Below, piece by piece: positions 17,163 to 27,049 of a stretch of 52,309 bases of DNA. The DNA comes from an uncultured bacterium (GTDB taxonomy: Bacteria; Bacillota; Clostridia; Peptostreptococcales; Anaerovoracaceae): positions 1 to 52,309 of the forward strand of contig CAJMLL010000017.1 in assembly GCA_905214225.1 (NCBI GenBank), in the 5' to 3' direction. The notes beneath the pieces are model-generated. The model ran no database searches. It was not told where the DNA came from and saw only the letters and a list, made by a program, of their open reading frames with translations. The translations under genes and the position numbers were made by a program. Each line of letters starts with the position of its first letter. Within the stretch, counting starts at the first letter, position 1.

Positions 17163-17594
17163 GAGAGAATTTACAAATAAACAAGGCGGGGGGATTCTAG
17201 AAGGGCAAGATTTAGGCATACAGTATACCGGATGCATGGCCGAAGTGGACGAAAAGAATGCTTTCGGCCTTGAAGTTTGAAGTTATATAATTATTAGCTC
17301 GTTTAAATACCCAGTTAGAATGTACAGGGTGAATATAATCTTATTTGTACATATTTTATACATGCCTGCGCGTTTCCAAGTATCTGACATATGAGCGCAG
17401 AATCTGCGGTACACAGCTCACTGCTCATTTCCCGAAATAGTCGTCGATATTCCATGCGCCGCACTGGAATTTGCAATGTGATTTGCGGTATGATTAGTGT
17501 AAATCATTTTCGCGCAGCGGGAAGGTACGAATCGAACCGCAAACTGCCACTGAAAGGGAAATGCAGCATTAACATTGACAGAGAGGACTACACC
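17163..17594. other. Intergenic region without recognised gene
   Basis: This 430-bp stretch contains one hairpin (GGCCGAAG at 17238-17245 with CTTTCGGCC at 17261-17269) lacking a T-run, which may be a weak terminator for ogt. An open frame from 17391 reaches the deformylase but has no ribosome site and no homology-like content. No RNA gene is recognised. Confidence 0.4.
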
Positions 17595-18005
17595 ATGATC
17601 AGACCAATCGTAAAAGATATTTTATTCCTCAGTCAGAAATCGGAGCCGGCGACTGCAAGTGACCTGCAGACTGCGCAGGATCTTCGGGATACGCTGGCCG
17701 CGCACCGGGAGGAGTGCGTCGGCATGGCGGCGAATATGATCGGGGAGCGGAAACGGATGATCATCGTTTCCATGGGAATGATGGATCTGGTGATGTTGAA
17801 CCCGGACATTCTGGAGCGGCGTGGCGAGTATGAGGCAGAAGAAGGCTGTCTGTCGCTGACCGGGACGCGTAAAACCAGACGTTTTCAGACGATCCGCGTC
17901 CGCTTTCAGGATACAGAGATGAAGGAGCATACACAGGAGTTCACTGGCTGGACGGCAGAAATCATCCAGCACGAGTGTGATCACCTGGAAGGAAAGATTA
18001 TATAG
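17595..18005 (+). CDS. def: Peptide deformylase
   Basis: A 136-residue metalloenzyme removing formyl groups from nascent proteins. Three motifs are visible: GMAANMIG (~37-44; Asn replaces the usual Gln of GxGxAAxQ), EEGCLSL (~78-84, metal cysteine) and QHECDHLEG (~122-130, metal histidines and catalytic glutamate). This short form with AAN is common as a second deformylase in Clostridia. GAGAGGAC precedes ATG 17595. It lies 61 bp before the adenine deaminase gene. Confidence 0.88.
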   Translation: MIRPIVKDILFLSQKSEPATASDLQTAQDLRDTLAAHREECVGMAANMIGERKRMIIVSMGMMDLVMLNPDILERRGEYEAEEGCLSLTGTRKTRRFQTIRVRFQDTEMKEHTQEFTGWTAEIIQHECDHLEGKII

Positions 18006-18066
18006 TTTTTAGTTAGCACCAAATAACATCAGAGTTTCTAACAGGAAAAATTACAGGGGATTGGTT

Positions 18067-19836
18067 ATGGATCAGAGTTTTCAAATCAAGAAGAAGATTA
18101 TCGAAGTGGCAGCGGGCAGGGAGCCTGCAGACCTGGTGCTGAAGAATGCGGTTTTTGTAAATGTATTTACAGGGAAGCTGCAGAAAGGTGATATTGCAAT
18201 TACTCAGGGTGTGATTGCTGGGATCGGCGGATCCGGAAGATCAGGCGCATCCGGGGGAGATATCGGTTATCACGGCAGGACAGAGATTGATATGTCCGGG
18301 CAAGTGATATGCCCCGGCCTGATCGACGCGCATATCCACCTTGAAAGCTCGCTGGCCGCACCAGTTGAATTTGCAAAAGCGGTGATCCCACATGGAACTA
18401 CGGCAGTGATCACGGATCCTCACGAAATCGCTAATGTCATGGGGACTGCCGGAATCGATTACATGATGGAAGCTACATGCGGTCTGCCGCTGGATGTTTT
18501 TTTCATGCTTCCGTCCTGTGTTCCCGCCACTCCGATGGATGAATCCGGGGCATGCCTCAGCAGCCGTGATATCGCCAGATACTACAGTGATCCGAGAGTC
18601 CTGGGACTGGCGGAGATGATGGACTTTTTCGGAGTGGTAAAAGGAAATGAAGAATGCCTTCTCAAGCTGCTCGATGCGGAGGCTGGCGGAAGGATGATCG
18701 ACGGTCATGCCCCGAGTCTTAAAGGGAAGGAGCTGAATGCATATATCGCTGCCGGGATTTCTACCGACCACGAGTGCTCAGACGTTGAAGAGGCGATGGA
18801 AAAAATAGAGCGCGGTCAGATGGTGATGATCCGCGAGGGTACTGCCGCGCATAATCTGGACGCACTGATTCCTCTGCTCACCACTGGCTGCGCAGACCGC
18901 TGCATGTTCTGTTCAGACGATAAGCATCCGTCAGATCTTCTCAGAAAAGGTCACATGGATGAGCTTATCAGGCGCTCGGTGGCAGCAGGAGTGGATCCAA
19001 TACAGGCCATTAAAACAGGGAGCTTCAACACGGCCCGTCATTTCCGGCTCTGTGACAGAGGAGCTGTTGCCCCTGGATATCGGGCAGATCTTACGGTGGT
19101 CGATGATCTTGACGACTTCCATGTTGTTCAAGTTTTTAAAAATGGGCAGCTCGTATTTGATGAATCCGGCATGGGCAGCCGGGCGAACGAAGGAAGGATC
19201 CAGCTCGTGGAGATCACCCCTCCGGTCATCCGCAAAAGCCTGAATGATGCTGCCCATGACACCTTTCGGAATCAGTTTATCCAGGAAGACGACTTTCGGG
19301 ACAGCAAGACGAGAGCGGTTATAGGCACGGTGGACAGAGAAATACGCACGACCCGTCAGGGCTTCTCTGCCAGGATACAGGTCGAAAATGATATCCTGAA
19401 AGTAGCAGTAATCGAAAGGCACCGCGGCAGCGGCCACTTCGGCATTGGCTATCTCAGGGGGTACGGACTGAGATCCGGGGCGGTTGCCACGAGTTTTTCC
19501 CATGATTCCCACAACATCATTGTGATAGGAACCAGCGATTGGGATATGGCAATGGCTGTAAACAGGCTCACGGAAAACCGCGGAGGGATCGTTGTTGAAA
19601 ATGACGGAGAGATCCTGGGAGAAGTTAAGCTGGGAATCGCGGGACTCATGTCCGATGAGCCGCTTGAGGCGGTGGAACGAGAGTTGGAGTCTGCCAAGGC
19701 GGCAGCGAAGGCTCTCGGGGTAAATCCGGCCATCGATCCCTTTATGACTCTGAGTTTTCTCAGTCTGCCAGTGATACCGGAGCTGCGGATAACCACCAGG
19801 GGCGTTTTCGACGTAACCAATCAGAAGTATATCTAA
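18067..19836 (+). CDS. ade: Adenine deaminase
   Basis: A 589-residue enzyme converting adenine to hypoxanthine and ammonia in purine salvage. It belongs to the amidohydrolase superfamily: DAHIHLESS gives the metal HxH, DPHEIANVMG, MIDGHAPSL and CSDDKHPSDL supply the remaining ligands; the C-terminal adenine deaminase domain (GSGHFGIGYLRGYGL, FSHDSHNI) is complete. ATG at 18067 is preferred over TTG 18061 because GGGG is 8 bases upstream. Confidence 0.94.
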   Translation: MDQSFQIKKKIIEVAAGREPADLVLKNAVFVNVFTGKLQKGDIAITQGVIAGIGGSGRSGASGGDIGYHGRTEIDMSGQVICPGLIDAHIHLESSLAAPVEFAKAVIPHGTTAVITDPHEIANVMGTAGIDYMMEATCGLPLDVFFMLPSCVPATPMDESGACLSSRDIARYYSDPRVLGLAEMMDFFGVVKGNEECLLKLLDAEAGGRMIDGHAPSLKGKELNAYIAAGISTDHECSDVEEAMEKIERGQMVMIREGTAAHNLDALIPLLTTGCADRCMFCSDDKHPSDLLRKGHMDELIRRSVAAGVDPIQAIKTGSFNTARHFRLCDRGAVAPGYRADLTVVDDLDDFHVVQVFKNGQLVFDESGMGSRANEGRIQLVEITPPVIRKSLNDAAHDTFRNQFIQEDDFRDSKTRAVIGTVDREIRTTRQGFSARIQVENDILKVAVIERHRGSGHFGIGYLRGYGLRSGAVATSFSHDSHNIIVIGTSDWDMAMAVNRLTENRGGIVVENDGEILGEVKLGIAGLMSDEPLEAVERELESAKAAAKALGVNPAIDPFMTLSFLSLPVIPELRITTRGVFDVTNQKYI

Positions 19837-19885
19837 TATTATTTCCGGTCTGATATATTTTATCCTTCAAAGGGGGACAAAAACC

Positions 19886-19992
19886 ATGAACAAGGAAGAT
19901 TGGTGTATACAAACGCCACGGACGGGAAAGCGGGAACAGACTTGAATCTTAATCAGGGGAATAGTAGAATATATTTCATGTTCCAGTTTTGA
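19886..19992 (+). other. Possible remnant of a secreted-protein gene
   Basis: After AGGGGG and ATG 19886 an 18-codon frame opens (MNKEDWCIQTP). The frame from 19903 reads VYTNATDGKAGTDLNLNQG then RIYFMFQF and a stop, resembling a beta-trefoil-like repeat seen in some extracellular proteins. A start joined to a tail in another frame fits a gene reduced by deletion. Evidence is slight. The remaining 19993-20127 is AT-rich without a gene. Confidence 0.25.
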
Positions 19993-20127
19993 TGACATGT
20001 AAAACAGGATGAAACGAAGAACGGATGGGAATAGCTGGTTTTTAATATTTGATTATTCAGATACATTCCAAATGTAAATATGGAACAGGCAGCGTCTGCC
20101 CGGTATTAAAGTCTGTCATTTATTTGA

Positions 20128-22044
20128 ATGGAGAAAGGGATTGAGAGGGTGATATTAAAGTTTGATTATTTGGCTCTAGCCATGATTATCCAAGCGTTTA
20201 TCTTACTGTTATTTTTGTCGCGGAAAAGGCTCCCGGTCAGGGTGAGCAGGGAGTTCCTGTTGCTGGTGGTCGTGAATCTGGCTGCGATAGCGATAGATTC
20301 TCTGGCGCGCGGTGTGAATGATCACTGGGATCGTCAGGCGGTCTGGCTCATTGCAGTATGCAATGTAATGTATTATTTGATGTTTATTCTGAGGGGGTTT
20401 ATGTTCTTGGAATTTACGGCTGCCCTCTGTGAAGTCTGGAGGAGAAACTCTCTGTCATACTGGCTTGCTGTTTATGCTCCGATGATTGTGATGGAGCTGT
20501 TGGTCGTGATAAGTCCATTTACAGGATGGATCTTCTCAATTACGGAATATGGGGTTGTACATGGTCCGTTGTATGATGTGCTGAGCTGGCAGCTTCTGTA
20601 TTGTCTTTTTTTGATGCTGGTAATGTTAGAACGCCGGGCGGAGCATGGGGGCGGACGAGACCGGACGACTGGCTATGTGTATACTGCGGCTCTTGCACTG
20701 GGGGTGTTCACGCGGATGGCCTTTCCCGAGGTTCCGGCAATGAGTCTGTTTTGTGTGTTCTCGACAGTGCTGATTTATCTTGGATATCTGAATCCGGAGT
20801 CGTTTATGGATTCCAGGCTGGATGTGTTTAATTATGCGGGCTGGAAAATGGTGCAGAAGGAGTATTTCCGAAAGAAGATCCATCGCGGATCACTTGTGGG
20901 GATCGTAGTCCGGAATTACAGTGAAATGCGGTACATTTACGGAGATAGACAGTTTGAAGCCGGGCTGAAGATGATTGGGCGGTATCTCAACCAGTGCTGC
21001 CGGGGACTGAATGTGTTCTACCTTGGTACGGGACATTTTGTCGTGCAGTCCTTTAACAGGTTCGATGAAGAGGTTGTTCTTGAGAGAATTGCATCGAGAT
21101 TTACGCGTCGCTGGATGGATGAGCATGCAGATTTAAGTTTGTCTGTGGGAATGATCAGGCTGGAGAGGAACTGTATTCTGCCGGATGAGGAAACGGTGAC
21201 GGGTTCCATTCGTTATGCATTCGAACAGGTCAGGAAGATGGTGTCACCGGGGATTGCTGTGATTAATGAACAGACGCTGCGTGAATACAGGCGAAAAACA
21301 GTGGTTCGAAAGGTTCTGAACAGTGCGGTAGATGAACATCGTCTCCAGATGTATCTTCAGCCGATTGTGTGCGCAGAGAATGAGGAAGTTGTGGGGTGTG
21401 AAGCCCTTGCACGGCTAGTCGATTTTAACGGAGAGATTGTTTATCCAGATGAGTTTATTCCGGCGGCGGAGCAGAATGGGATTATCATTCCTCTTGGTGA
21501 GCAGATGTTCCGGAAAGCGTGTGCGTTCATCGCGTCGGAACGGGTGAAACTCAGTCGGCTGGAATGGATTAATGTCAATTTGTCTCCGATTCAGTGCATG
21601 GACGATTCTCTGGCCGACCGTTTTCTGAAGATTATTCACGCACAGAATCTGGACGCAAGAACGGTGTACCTGGAAGTCACCGAGAAAGCGTTGACCGATA
21701 TTTCGCTTCTTCATAAACACATGGCGCGGCTTCAGGAGGAAGGCGTTTCCTTTGTTCTGGATGATTTTGGCAGTTTCTCGTCAAATCTTGACCGTCTCAA
21801 GGAGAATCCGTTCATGAGCATAAAGTTGGACCGAAAAATGGTCTGGAATTATTTCAAAAGTCCGGACAGTATTCTGCCGCACATCATCGCAGCTTGCCAT
21901 GAAATGAACTTGACTGTTGTTGCAGAAGGTGTCGAGGATTCGTATATGGCAGAGACCCTGCGCATGCTCGGATGTGACTATTTCCAGGGCTATTACTATT
22001 CCCGTCCGATTCCGGCAGCGGAGTTTCTGGAAAACTACTGTTAA
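20128..22044 (+). CDS. Membrane-bound EAL-domain c-di-GMP phosphodiesterase with degenerate GGDEF
   Basis: A 638-residue protein. Residues ~12-220 hold about seven hydrophobic spans, a 7TM-type sensor. Residues ~245-385 are a GGDEF-like domain whose signature is degenerate (LGTGHF, 299-304), so it probably binds rather than makes c-di-GMP. Residues ~395-638 are an EAL domain with catalytic residues kept: CEALARL (EAL at 425-427), VNLSP, EVTE, LDDFG, SIKLD, AEGVED and QGYYYSRP. Predicted to hydrolyse c-di-GMP. ATG 20128 has no clear ribosome site; GTG at 20149 behind AAAGGGATTGAGAGG is a good alternative. Confidence 0.9.
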   Translation: MEKGIERVILKFDYLALAMIIQAFILLLFLSRKRLPVRVSREFLLLVVVNLAAIAIDSLARGVNDHWDRQAVWLIAVCNVMYYLMFILRGFMFLEFTAALCEVWRRNSLSYWLAVYAPMIVMELLVVISPFTGWIFSITEYGVVHGPLYDVLSWQLLYCLFLMLVMLERRAEHGGGRDRTTGYVYTAALALGVFTRMAFPEVPAMSLFCVFSTVLIYLGYLNPESFMDSRLDVFNYAGWKMVQKEYFRKKIHRGSLVGIVVRNYSEMRYIYGDRQFEAGLKMIGRYLNQCCRGLNVFYLGTGHFVVQSFNRFDEEVVLERIASRFTRRWMDEHADLSLSVGMIRLERNCILPDEETVTGSIRYAFEQVRKMVSPGIAVINEQTLREYRRKTVVRKVLNSAVDEHRLQMYLQPIVCAENEEVVGCEALARLVDFNGEIVYPDEFIPAAEQNGIIIPLGEQMFRKACAFIASERVKLSRLEWINVNLSPIQCMDDSLADRFLKIIHAQNLDARTVYLEVTEKALTDISLLHKHMARLQEEGVSFVLDDFGSFSSNLDRLKENPFMSIKLDRKMVWNYFKSPDSILPHIIAACHEMNLTVVAEGVEDSYMAETLRMLGCDYFQGYYYSRPIPAAEFLENYC

Positions 22045-22501
22045 ATTTATTGATTGGATATTATTTACCCACCATTGGAATATTAATATTAGGAATGCAC
22101 GGTAAAAAAGACGGTTCCTATACTCAGAAAAAATATTTTGGAAATCCGTGATTATCGCACGCATTTCTGAAATCATAAAGGAAGATACAAACTTGATATT
22201 TGGAAGCAAGTGTGCGAGCTGCGTGATTTTTGTCGCCGGACAAAAGGAATACGTGCAAGTGGCGGTCCGGGCGGCACCGCACGGTGTATTCTTGGCAGCT
22301 TAGTTTTGTCAGAGAATAGCATAGCAGAATATGCGGACAAAAATCAACGGGGACAAGAAAATATCCAGGGCTGCGTTTAAGAAAAAGGATAGAAAGCTGG
22401 GTAAAAAGATGTTAAAGTAATATCAGATTTGTGAGAGGCAGGATCTCTGGGAGAGTCAGAACGATCCGGATCTCTGGGATAATTTTGTCCGTTCTTTCCG
22501 G
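22045..22501. other. Intergenic region, partly coding-like at its 3' end
   Basis: Nothing is recognised in 22045-22420. From 22421 to 22501 the frame of the downstream PAS/GGDEF gene is open and looks coding (RQDLWESQNDPDLWDNFV), though it lacks a start codon and is closed by TAA at 22418. This suggests that the gene once began further upstream. Confidence 0.5.
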
Positions 22502-24736
22502 ATGCCATCGCCGGATGAATCATCATATTCTGTTGAGAAAGGTGTTCTGCGTGCCATCATTCGCGACTCCAATCTGAAGTTCTTCTGGAAAGATAAGGAA
22601 CGTCGGTTTCTGGGTGTCAGCGAAGCGTTTCTGCGCTATCATGAAATATCCGATGCGCAGAAAGCTTCTCAGCTTATCGGAGAAAAGGCTGAGGATCTGA
22701 ACCTGTATATCAACGGAGAAGAACTCTGCACTGCTGAAAAGGAAGTGCTGGAAAAAGGATCGATCATGCAGGATGCGGTTAAGACATGTGTAATTAATGG
22801 AAAACCGCGCACTCTCAGCATGAATGTATTTCCGTTTTACCAGAATAAGAGGGTCGCCGGGCTCGCGGGTTATTTCCGCGATTTACGAGAATATACCGAC
22901 GATAAAGAAAGAGCGCTGATTGACCCGGAGAGTGGATTTTTCAATTTCTACGGACTGCTGATGGCAGGATTGCAGTATGCGGATGACTACCGCATGGGAA
23001 AAGGAGATTATGCTGGTGTGCTGTTCTTTGCGGAGGAGTATGCTTCTTTCTGCAAGATGTACGGGGAAGCGTTCGGCAGGGATCTTTCTCAGAGCATCAT
23101 TCATGCAGTTTCTGAAAATCTGCCGGAAAACGCGACAATCAGCCATATTGGTCAGGGATGTTTTGCTTTGCTTATCAACAGAAGTGATCGTGAGAGTGTA
23201 TATCGTACGGCTTTGAAAATCGCGGCATCGGTCAGAAAAATTCAGGAAGTCAATGGCTGTCAGCTCTCCATGTATATGCAGTATTCTATCGCATTCGGGT
23301 CAGAAGTACGCAGTTTTGACATGTTACTGATGCTCCTCATTGAGCGTCTGCAAAACGCAACAATGCAGCATTATGGAAAAAGCATCTTTACTGGAGACCG
23401 CATAATAGTCTGGAAGAGTACTCTGGATACCTGCCCGGATCAGATCTATATTTCGGATCCGGAAACCTATCAGCTGGAATACATTAATCGGAGCGCGCGG
23501 AAGGCGCTTCGCCTGCCGGATGACTTCAACTGCTCTGGAGAGAAATGTTATGAGGTCTTGGAGGGGAAGAGCAGTCCGTGTACCTATTGCCAGAATAAGC
23601 GTCTTAAGACCAGCGAGTTCTGCAACGAAACGCACAGAAACCGAAAAAACGGAACCGATCTGCTGTCTCGCTCAGTTCTGGTTCCGTGGAAAGACAAGTA
23701 TCTGCGCATGACGATTTCCAGCGATTTGAGCAGATACGCAGAGATGAACATCGAACGCAACGAGCTGGTTTACCATGAGGCCAAGGTGAATGACGCGATC
23801 GCGATTGGAATGCAGGAAAGTGACCCGGAGATCGGGCTGCAAAAGATGCTCTCCAAGATCGGAGACAACCTGCAAGCGGATCGGATCCTTATTTTTGAGC
23901 AGCGAGAGGGGAATATGTTCAGCTGCACATATGAGTGGAGACGTGGAAGCGGTATCCCGCTGAGGGGAGAGCTTCAGAGCATACCGATGGATAATCTGCG
24001 TCCGTTGTACCAGATGTATTCAGAGCATCCCGTTGTTCTGGTGAAAGACTACGAAGAATTCTGCGCAGCAAACCCGGGGTTCCATATGCCGGTGGCGAAC
24101 ATTCATAACTTTGTGTCTGGTCAGCTGAAGATGTCTGGACGGCCGATTGGCTTTACCTTTGTCATTAACTGTTCTCATGACACATTCACAACTGCCCGGC
24201 TTCTGCTGTCTACCCTGACAAGTTTTTTTGCAATCATGATGCGGAACCGCGATACGATGAAACGAATTGAAGAACAGAGTGTACGCGATCCGCTGACCGG
24301 CGCGCTCAACCGGCGAGGACTGAAGCAGTATCTGGAAAACTGGAAGGGCGATGGCACTCTGTCTCTGATATCCGGAGACATCAACGGCCTTAAGACAGTG
24401 AATGATACAATGGGTCATCATGAAGGAGACATTTTGATCTGTTCTGCGGCCAATGTCATGATGCGTCATGCGGATCGCGACCATGTGTTCAGAACAGGAG
24501 GCGATGAATTTCTGCTGATTGCCGAGAACATTTCTGAAGTGGAAACACAAGATCTGATCGCAAGAATCAAAAACGAAGGGAGGAGCGACGGTCTGAGTCT
24601 CGCACTTGGATATACCATTAATGTCGGCGCCGTAGGAAACATCGATCAGCTTCTTACAGAGGCTGACCGCCGCATGTACGAGGACAAGGGGAAGACGTAC
24701 AGGAGACGTTGGGATGATCCGAAACCTGGCAAATAA
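22502..24736 (+). CDS. Cytosolic PAS/GAF diguanylate cyclase
   Basis: A 744-residue protein with no membrane spans. Order: PAS-like ~15-130; degenerate GGDEF-like ~140-300 (SHIGQGCFALL in place of the signature); PAS ~305-415 with a cysteine pair (CTYCQNKRL, ~360-368) of the type found near metal or redox PAS domains; GAF ~430-585; catalytic GGDEF ~595-744 (DPLTGALNRRG, SGDINGLKTVND, RTGGDEF at 664-670). It should make c-di-GMP. The start has no ribosome site and coding-like sequence extends upstream, so the true N-terminus may be lost or begin with a rare codon. Confidence 0.85.
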   Translation: MPSPDESSYSVEKGVLRAIIRDSNLKFFWKDKERRFLGVSEAFLRYHEISDAQKASQLIGEKAEDLNLYINGEELCTAEKEVLEKGSIMQDAVKTCVINGKPRTLSMNVFPFYQNKRVAGLAGYFRDLREYTDDKERALIDPESGFFNFYGLLMAGLQYADDYRMGKGDYAGVLFFAEEYASFCKMYGEAFGRDLSQSIIHAVSENLPENATISHIGQGCFALLINRSDRESVYRTALKIAASVRKIQEVNGCQLSMYMQYSIAFGSEVRSFDMLLMLLIERLQNATMQHYGKSIFTGDRIIVWKSTLDTCPDQIYISDPETYQLEYINRSARKALRLPDDFNCSGEKCYEVLEGKSSPCTYCQNKRLKTSEFCNETHRNRKNGTDLLSRSVLVPWKDKYLRMTISSDLSRYAEMNIERNELVYHEAKVNDAIAIGMQESDPEIGLQKMLSKIGDNLQADRILIFEQREGNMFSCTYEWRRGSGIPLRGELQSIPMDNLRPLYQMYSEHPVVLVKDYEEFCAANPGFHMPVANIHNFVSGQLKMSGRPIGFTFVINCSHDTFTTARLLLSTLTSFFAIMMRNRDTMKRIEEQSVRDPLTGALNRRGLKQYLENWKGDGTLSLISGDINGLKTVNDTMGHHEGDILICSAANVMMRHADRDHVFRTGGDEFLLIAENISEVETQDLIARIKNEGRSDGLSLALGYTINVGAVGNIDQLLTEADRRMYEDKGKTYRRRWDDPKPGK

Positions 24737-24875
24737 TATGGCGTTCGTGATCTGCGCTGCTCAGGACGGAGAAAAGAAGTACGGAAAAACGGAAATCCGT
24801 CAGGAAGTCTTTACCAACTTGATTCGCTGATAGAAGACAGCATAAGTGCAGCTGTATGAAATGGGAGGAACAAAT

Positions 24876-25280
24876 ATGGAACAGAAAAAATTGATTAACG
24901 GAATGCACCACGCGGCACTCCGCTGCTGCGGACTGAAAGAGATGGAACGGGCGATTGCGTTCTACTCTGATGTACTGGGGCTTTCCGTTCTCCGCCGCTG
25001 GGGAGAGGGAAGCGGGAGCGGTTGTATGATCAATACAGGAGACCGACCGATAGAAATGTTTGCCGATGCAGAACCGGGAAGAAAAGCCGGCACCGTCGAT
25101 CATATTGCGCTTTCGACGGATGATGTCGATGCAGTCGTACAGAAGGTCCGTGAAGCCGGATTTCCGGTTATTGTTGAGCCGAAAGATATCGATATCGCCT
25201 GTCAGCCGCCGCTTCGCGCGCGGATCGCGTTTATTGAGGGTGCGGCAGGTGAGAGCATTGAAATTTTTGATGAGAAATAA
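24876..25280 (+). CDS. VOC (glyoxalase/bleomycin resistance) family protein, copy 1
   Basis: A 134-residue protein with the vicinal oxygen chelate fold: MHHAALRCC at the start, AIAFYSDVLGLSVLRRW, then DHIALSTDDVD, and GAAGESIEIF at the end. The metal positions of VOC enzymes (histidine in MHH, glutamate in PIEMF, histidine in VDHIA, glutamate in ESIEIF) are present. Substrate unknown. GGGAGG precedes ATG 24876. A close paralogue lies at 48374-48781. Confidence 0.87.
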   Translation: MEQKKLINGMHHAALRCCGLKEMERAIAFYSDVLGLSVLRRWGEGSGSGCMINTGDRPIEMFADAEPGRKAGTVDHIALSTDDVDAVVQKVREAGFPVIVEPKDIDIACQPPLRARIAFIEGAAGESIEIFDEK

Positions 25281-25336
25281 AAAGACAGGGGGCTTCTTCG
25301 CCGAAAGGTGAATACCAGATGACACTTCTGTACATA

Positions 25337-25390
25337 TTGACGTTTTTCTATGTGTGTGGTAAAGTGGTAAATATAGAAAATGGTCTATAT
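25337..25390 (+). promoter_or_regulatory. ars promoter and candidate ArsR operator
   Basis: TTGACG (25337-25342), a 17-bp spacer and TAAAGT (25360-25365) form the promoter. Just downstream ATATAG (25371-25376) and CTATAT (25385-25390) make an inverted repeat around the likely transcription start, a typical position for ArsR autorepression. It ends 12 bp before the arsR start. Confidence 0.65.
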
Positions 25391-25402
25391 GAGGAGAATG
25401 GC

Positions 25403-25807
25403 ATGGAGAAGATTTATCAAGATACGGCAAAAATGCTGAAGGCAATCGCGGAGCCCAAACGGCTCAGAATCATTGATATGCTCTCATGCGGGGAACTGTG
25501 CGCCTGTGAGATTCTGGAAGCATTCCACATTACGCAGCCGACGTTGTCACACGACATGAAAGTCCTGGTTGACGCAGGGCTGGTTATTGACCGGCGTGAG
25601 GGGAAGAACACGTATTATTCGCTGAATCAGGGAACGGCAGAGAATCTGCTGGACACCCTGCATCAGGTGTTTACAGTAAAACCGGACTGTATCTGCCGCA
25701 GAACGGCTGCAGGCGGCTGTGGAGAAGATTGCTGCGAGAATTCTGTAAGCACGGGGGAGAGTGAAGTTACGGCCTGCAAAAACGATATCGATGATTGTGA
25801 ATGCGGT
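25403..25807 (+). CDS. arsR: ArsR/SmtB-family arsenic-responsive repressor with cysteine-rich tail
   Basis: A 134-residue winged-helix repressor. ELCACEIL (~residues 31-38) is the arsenite-binding cysteine motif of ArsR. ITQPTLSHDMKVLVDAGLV is the recognition helix region, and REGKNTYYSL the wing. The final ~45 residues hold about nine cysteines (CICRR, CGEDCC, CKNDIDDCECG), which may add metalloid sites. The start at 25403 follows GAGGAG and the operator; an earlier in-frame ATG at 25391 also exists, while the open frame further upstream runs through the promoter. It heads an arsR-acr3-arsC operon. Confidence 0.92.
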
Positions 25808-25987
25808 TAATATGTCTGAATGAACACAGGGGGCTGTACTGGTGAATCAGTGGGGGTGCGGTAAGTTGTCCGCATTGGTTCGCCTTACATATAGAATAAT
25901 TTAAATAATTGAATCTAAATGTTGCTTTGGATAAAATTCCGGAGCTTAATGCTTGATGCAGCAAACGTACAAGAAAAGAGGTATAAT

Positions 25988-27049
25988 ATGGGGAAGAGAA
26001 ATCGAATGAAGAACAATAAAGCGGGAATCAGTTTTTTTCAGCGATACTTATCGGTCTGGGTGCTGATTTGCATGGGCGCGGGAATATTGATCGGACATTT
26101 TCTACCGGTCGTGCCGGCTGCGCTTTCGCATCTGCAGGTTGCCGGTATTTCCATTCCAATTGCGGTGCTGATCTGGGTTATGATCTATCCGATGATGCTG
26201 AAAGTTGATTTTCAGAGCATCCGGGAGGTCGGGAAGAATCCGAAAGGGCTGGTGGTAACCTGGATAGTTAACTGGCTGATTAAACCGTTTTCTATGTATG
26301 CCATTGCATATTTCTTTCTGTTTGTAGTATTCCGACCGGTTATCGCGCCTCATCTGGCTTCTCAGTACCTTGCCGGAGCCGTACTTCTCGGGGCTGCGCC
26401 GTGCACGGCGATGGTTTTTGTCTGGAGTACGCTGACAAAAGGCAATCCGGCATATACAGTTGTACAGGTGGCCACGAATGACTTGATTATTCTGGCGGCG
26501 TTCGTTCCAATCGTGAAGTTCCTGCTCGGTGTATCGCATGTGCAGGTTCCGTACAGCACACTGTTCCTGAGCGTATTCCTATTCGTGGTGATTCCACTTG
26601 CGGGAGGAGTGCTGACGCGTGTCGGAGTGGTCCGCAGAAGAGGGAACTCATATTTTGAGGATATATTTATCCATAAGTTTGATCATGCGACAACAGCGGG
26701 ACTCTTGCTTACGCTGGTGCTGATCTTTTCCTCGCAAACAAAAGTTATTCTCTCCAACCCGCTGCACATCGTGCTGATTGCAGTTCCGTTGATCATACAG
26801 ACGTTCCTGATTTTCTTCCTGGCGTTCGGAGTCTGCAGGCTGATCCATCTGCCGTTTGATATTGCAGCGCCGGCGGGAATGATTGGCGCGTCCAACTTTT
26901 TTGAGTTGTCCGTGGCGGTTGCCATTGCGCTGTTCGGGACATCCAGTCCAGCGGCGCTTGCGGCTACTGTCGGGGTCCTGACCGAGGTTCCGGTTATGCT
27001 GACACTTGTGAAGATAGCTAATCATTCGAAAGGAGCTTTTGATGCGTAA
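25988..27049 (+). CDS. acr3: ACR3-family arsenite efflux transporter
   Basis: A 353-residue inner membrane protein with ten hydrophobic spans. Family features: WVLICMGAGILIGHFLP at the start, IWVMIYPMMLKVDF, GAAPCTAMVFVWS with the conserved cysteine essential in ACR3, and ATNDLIILAAF. It exports arsenite driven by the proton gradient. ATG 25988 is preferred since AAGAGG is close upstream. Its last codons overlap the start of arsC by 8 bp, so the two are translationally coupled. Confidence 0.94.
   Translation: MGKRNRMKNNKAGISFFQRYLSVWVLICMGAGILIGHFLPVVPAALSHLQVAGISIPIAVLIWVMIYPMMLKVDFQSIREVGKNPKGLVVTWIVNWLIKPFSMYAIAYFFLFVVFRPVIAPHLASQYLAGAVLLGAAPCTAMVFVWSTLTKGNPAYTVVQVATNDLIILAAFVPIVKFLLGVSHVQVPYSTLFLSVFLFVVIPLAGGVLTRVGVVRRRGNSYFEDIFIHKFDHATTAGLLLTLVLIFSSQTKVILSNPLHIVLIAVPLIIQTFLIFFLAFGVCRLIHLPFDIAAPAGMIGASNFFELSVAVAIALFGTSSPAALAATVGVLTEVPVMLTLVKIANHSKGAFDA

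Noticed and set aside
17391..17594. N-terminal extension of the peptide deformylase
   Set aside because: The family starts at the MIRPIVKD segment and the ribosome site fits 17595.
18006..18066. Purine riboswitch before adenine deaminase
   Set aside because: The gap to the deformylase gene is only 61 bp and shows no purine riboswitch core.
22140..22300. Frame reading ISEIIKEDTNLIFGSK resembling an FtsZ segment
   Set aside because: The similarity is confined to a few residues and the following sequence does not fit.
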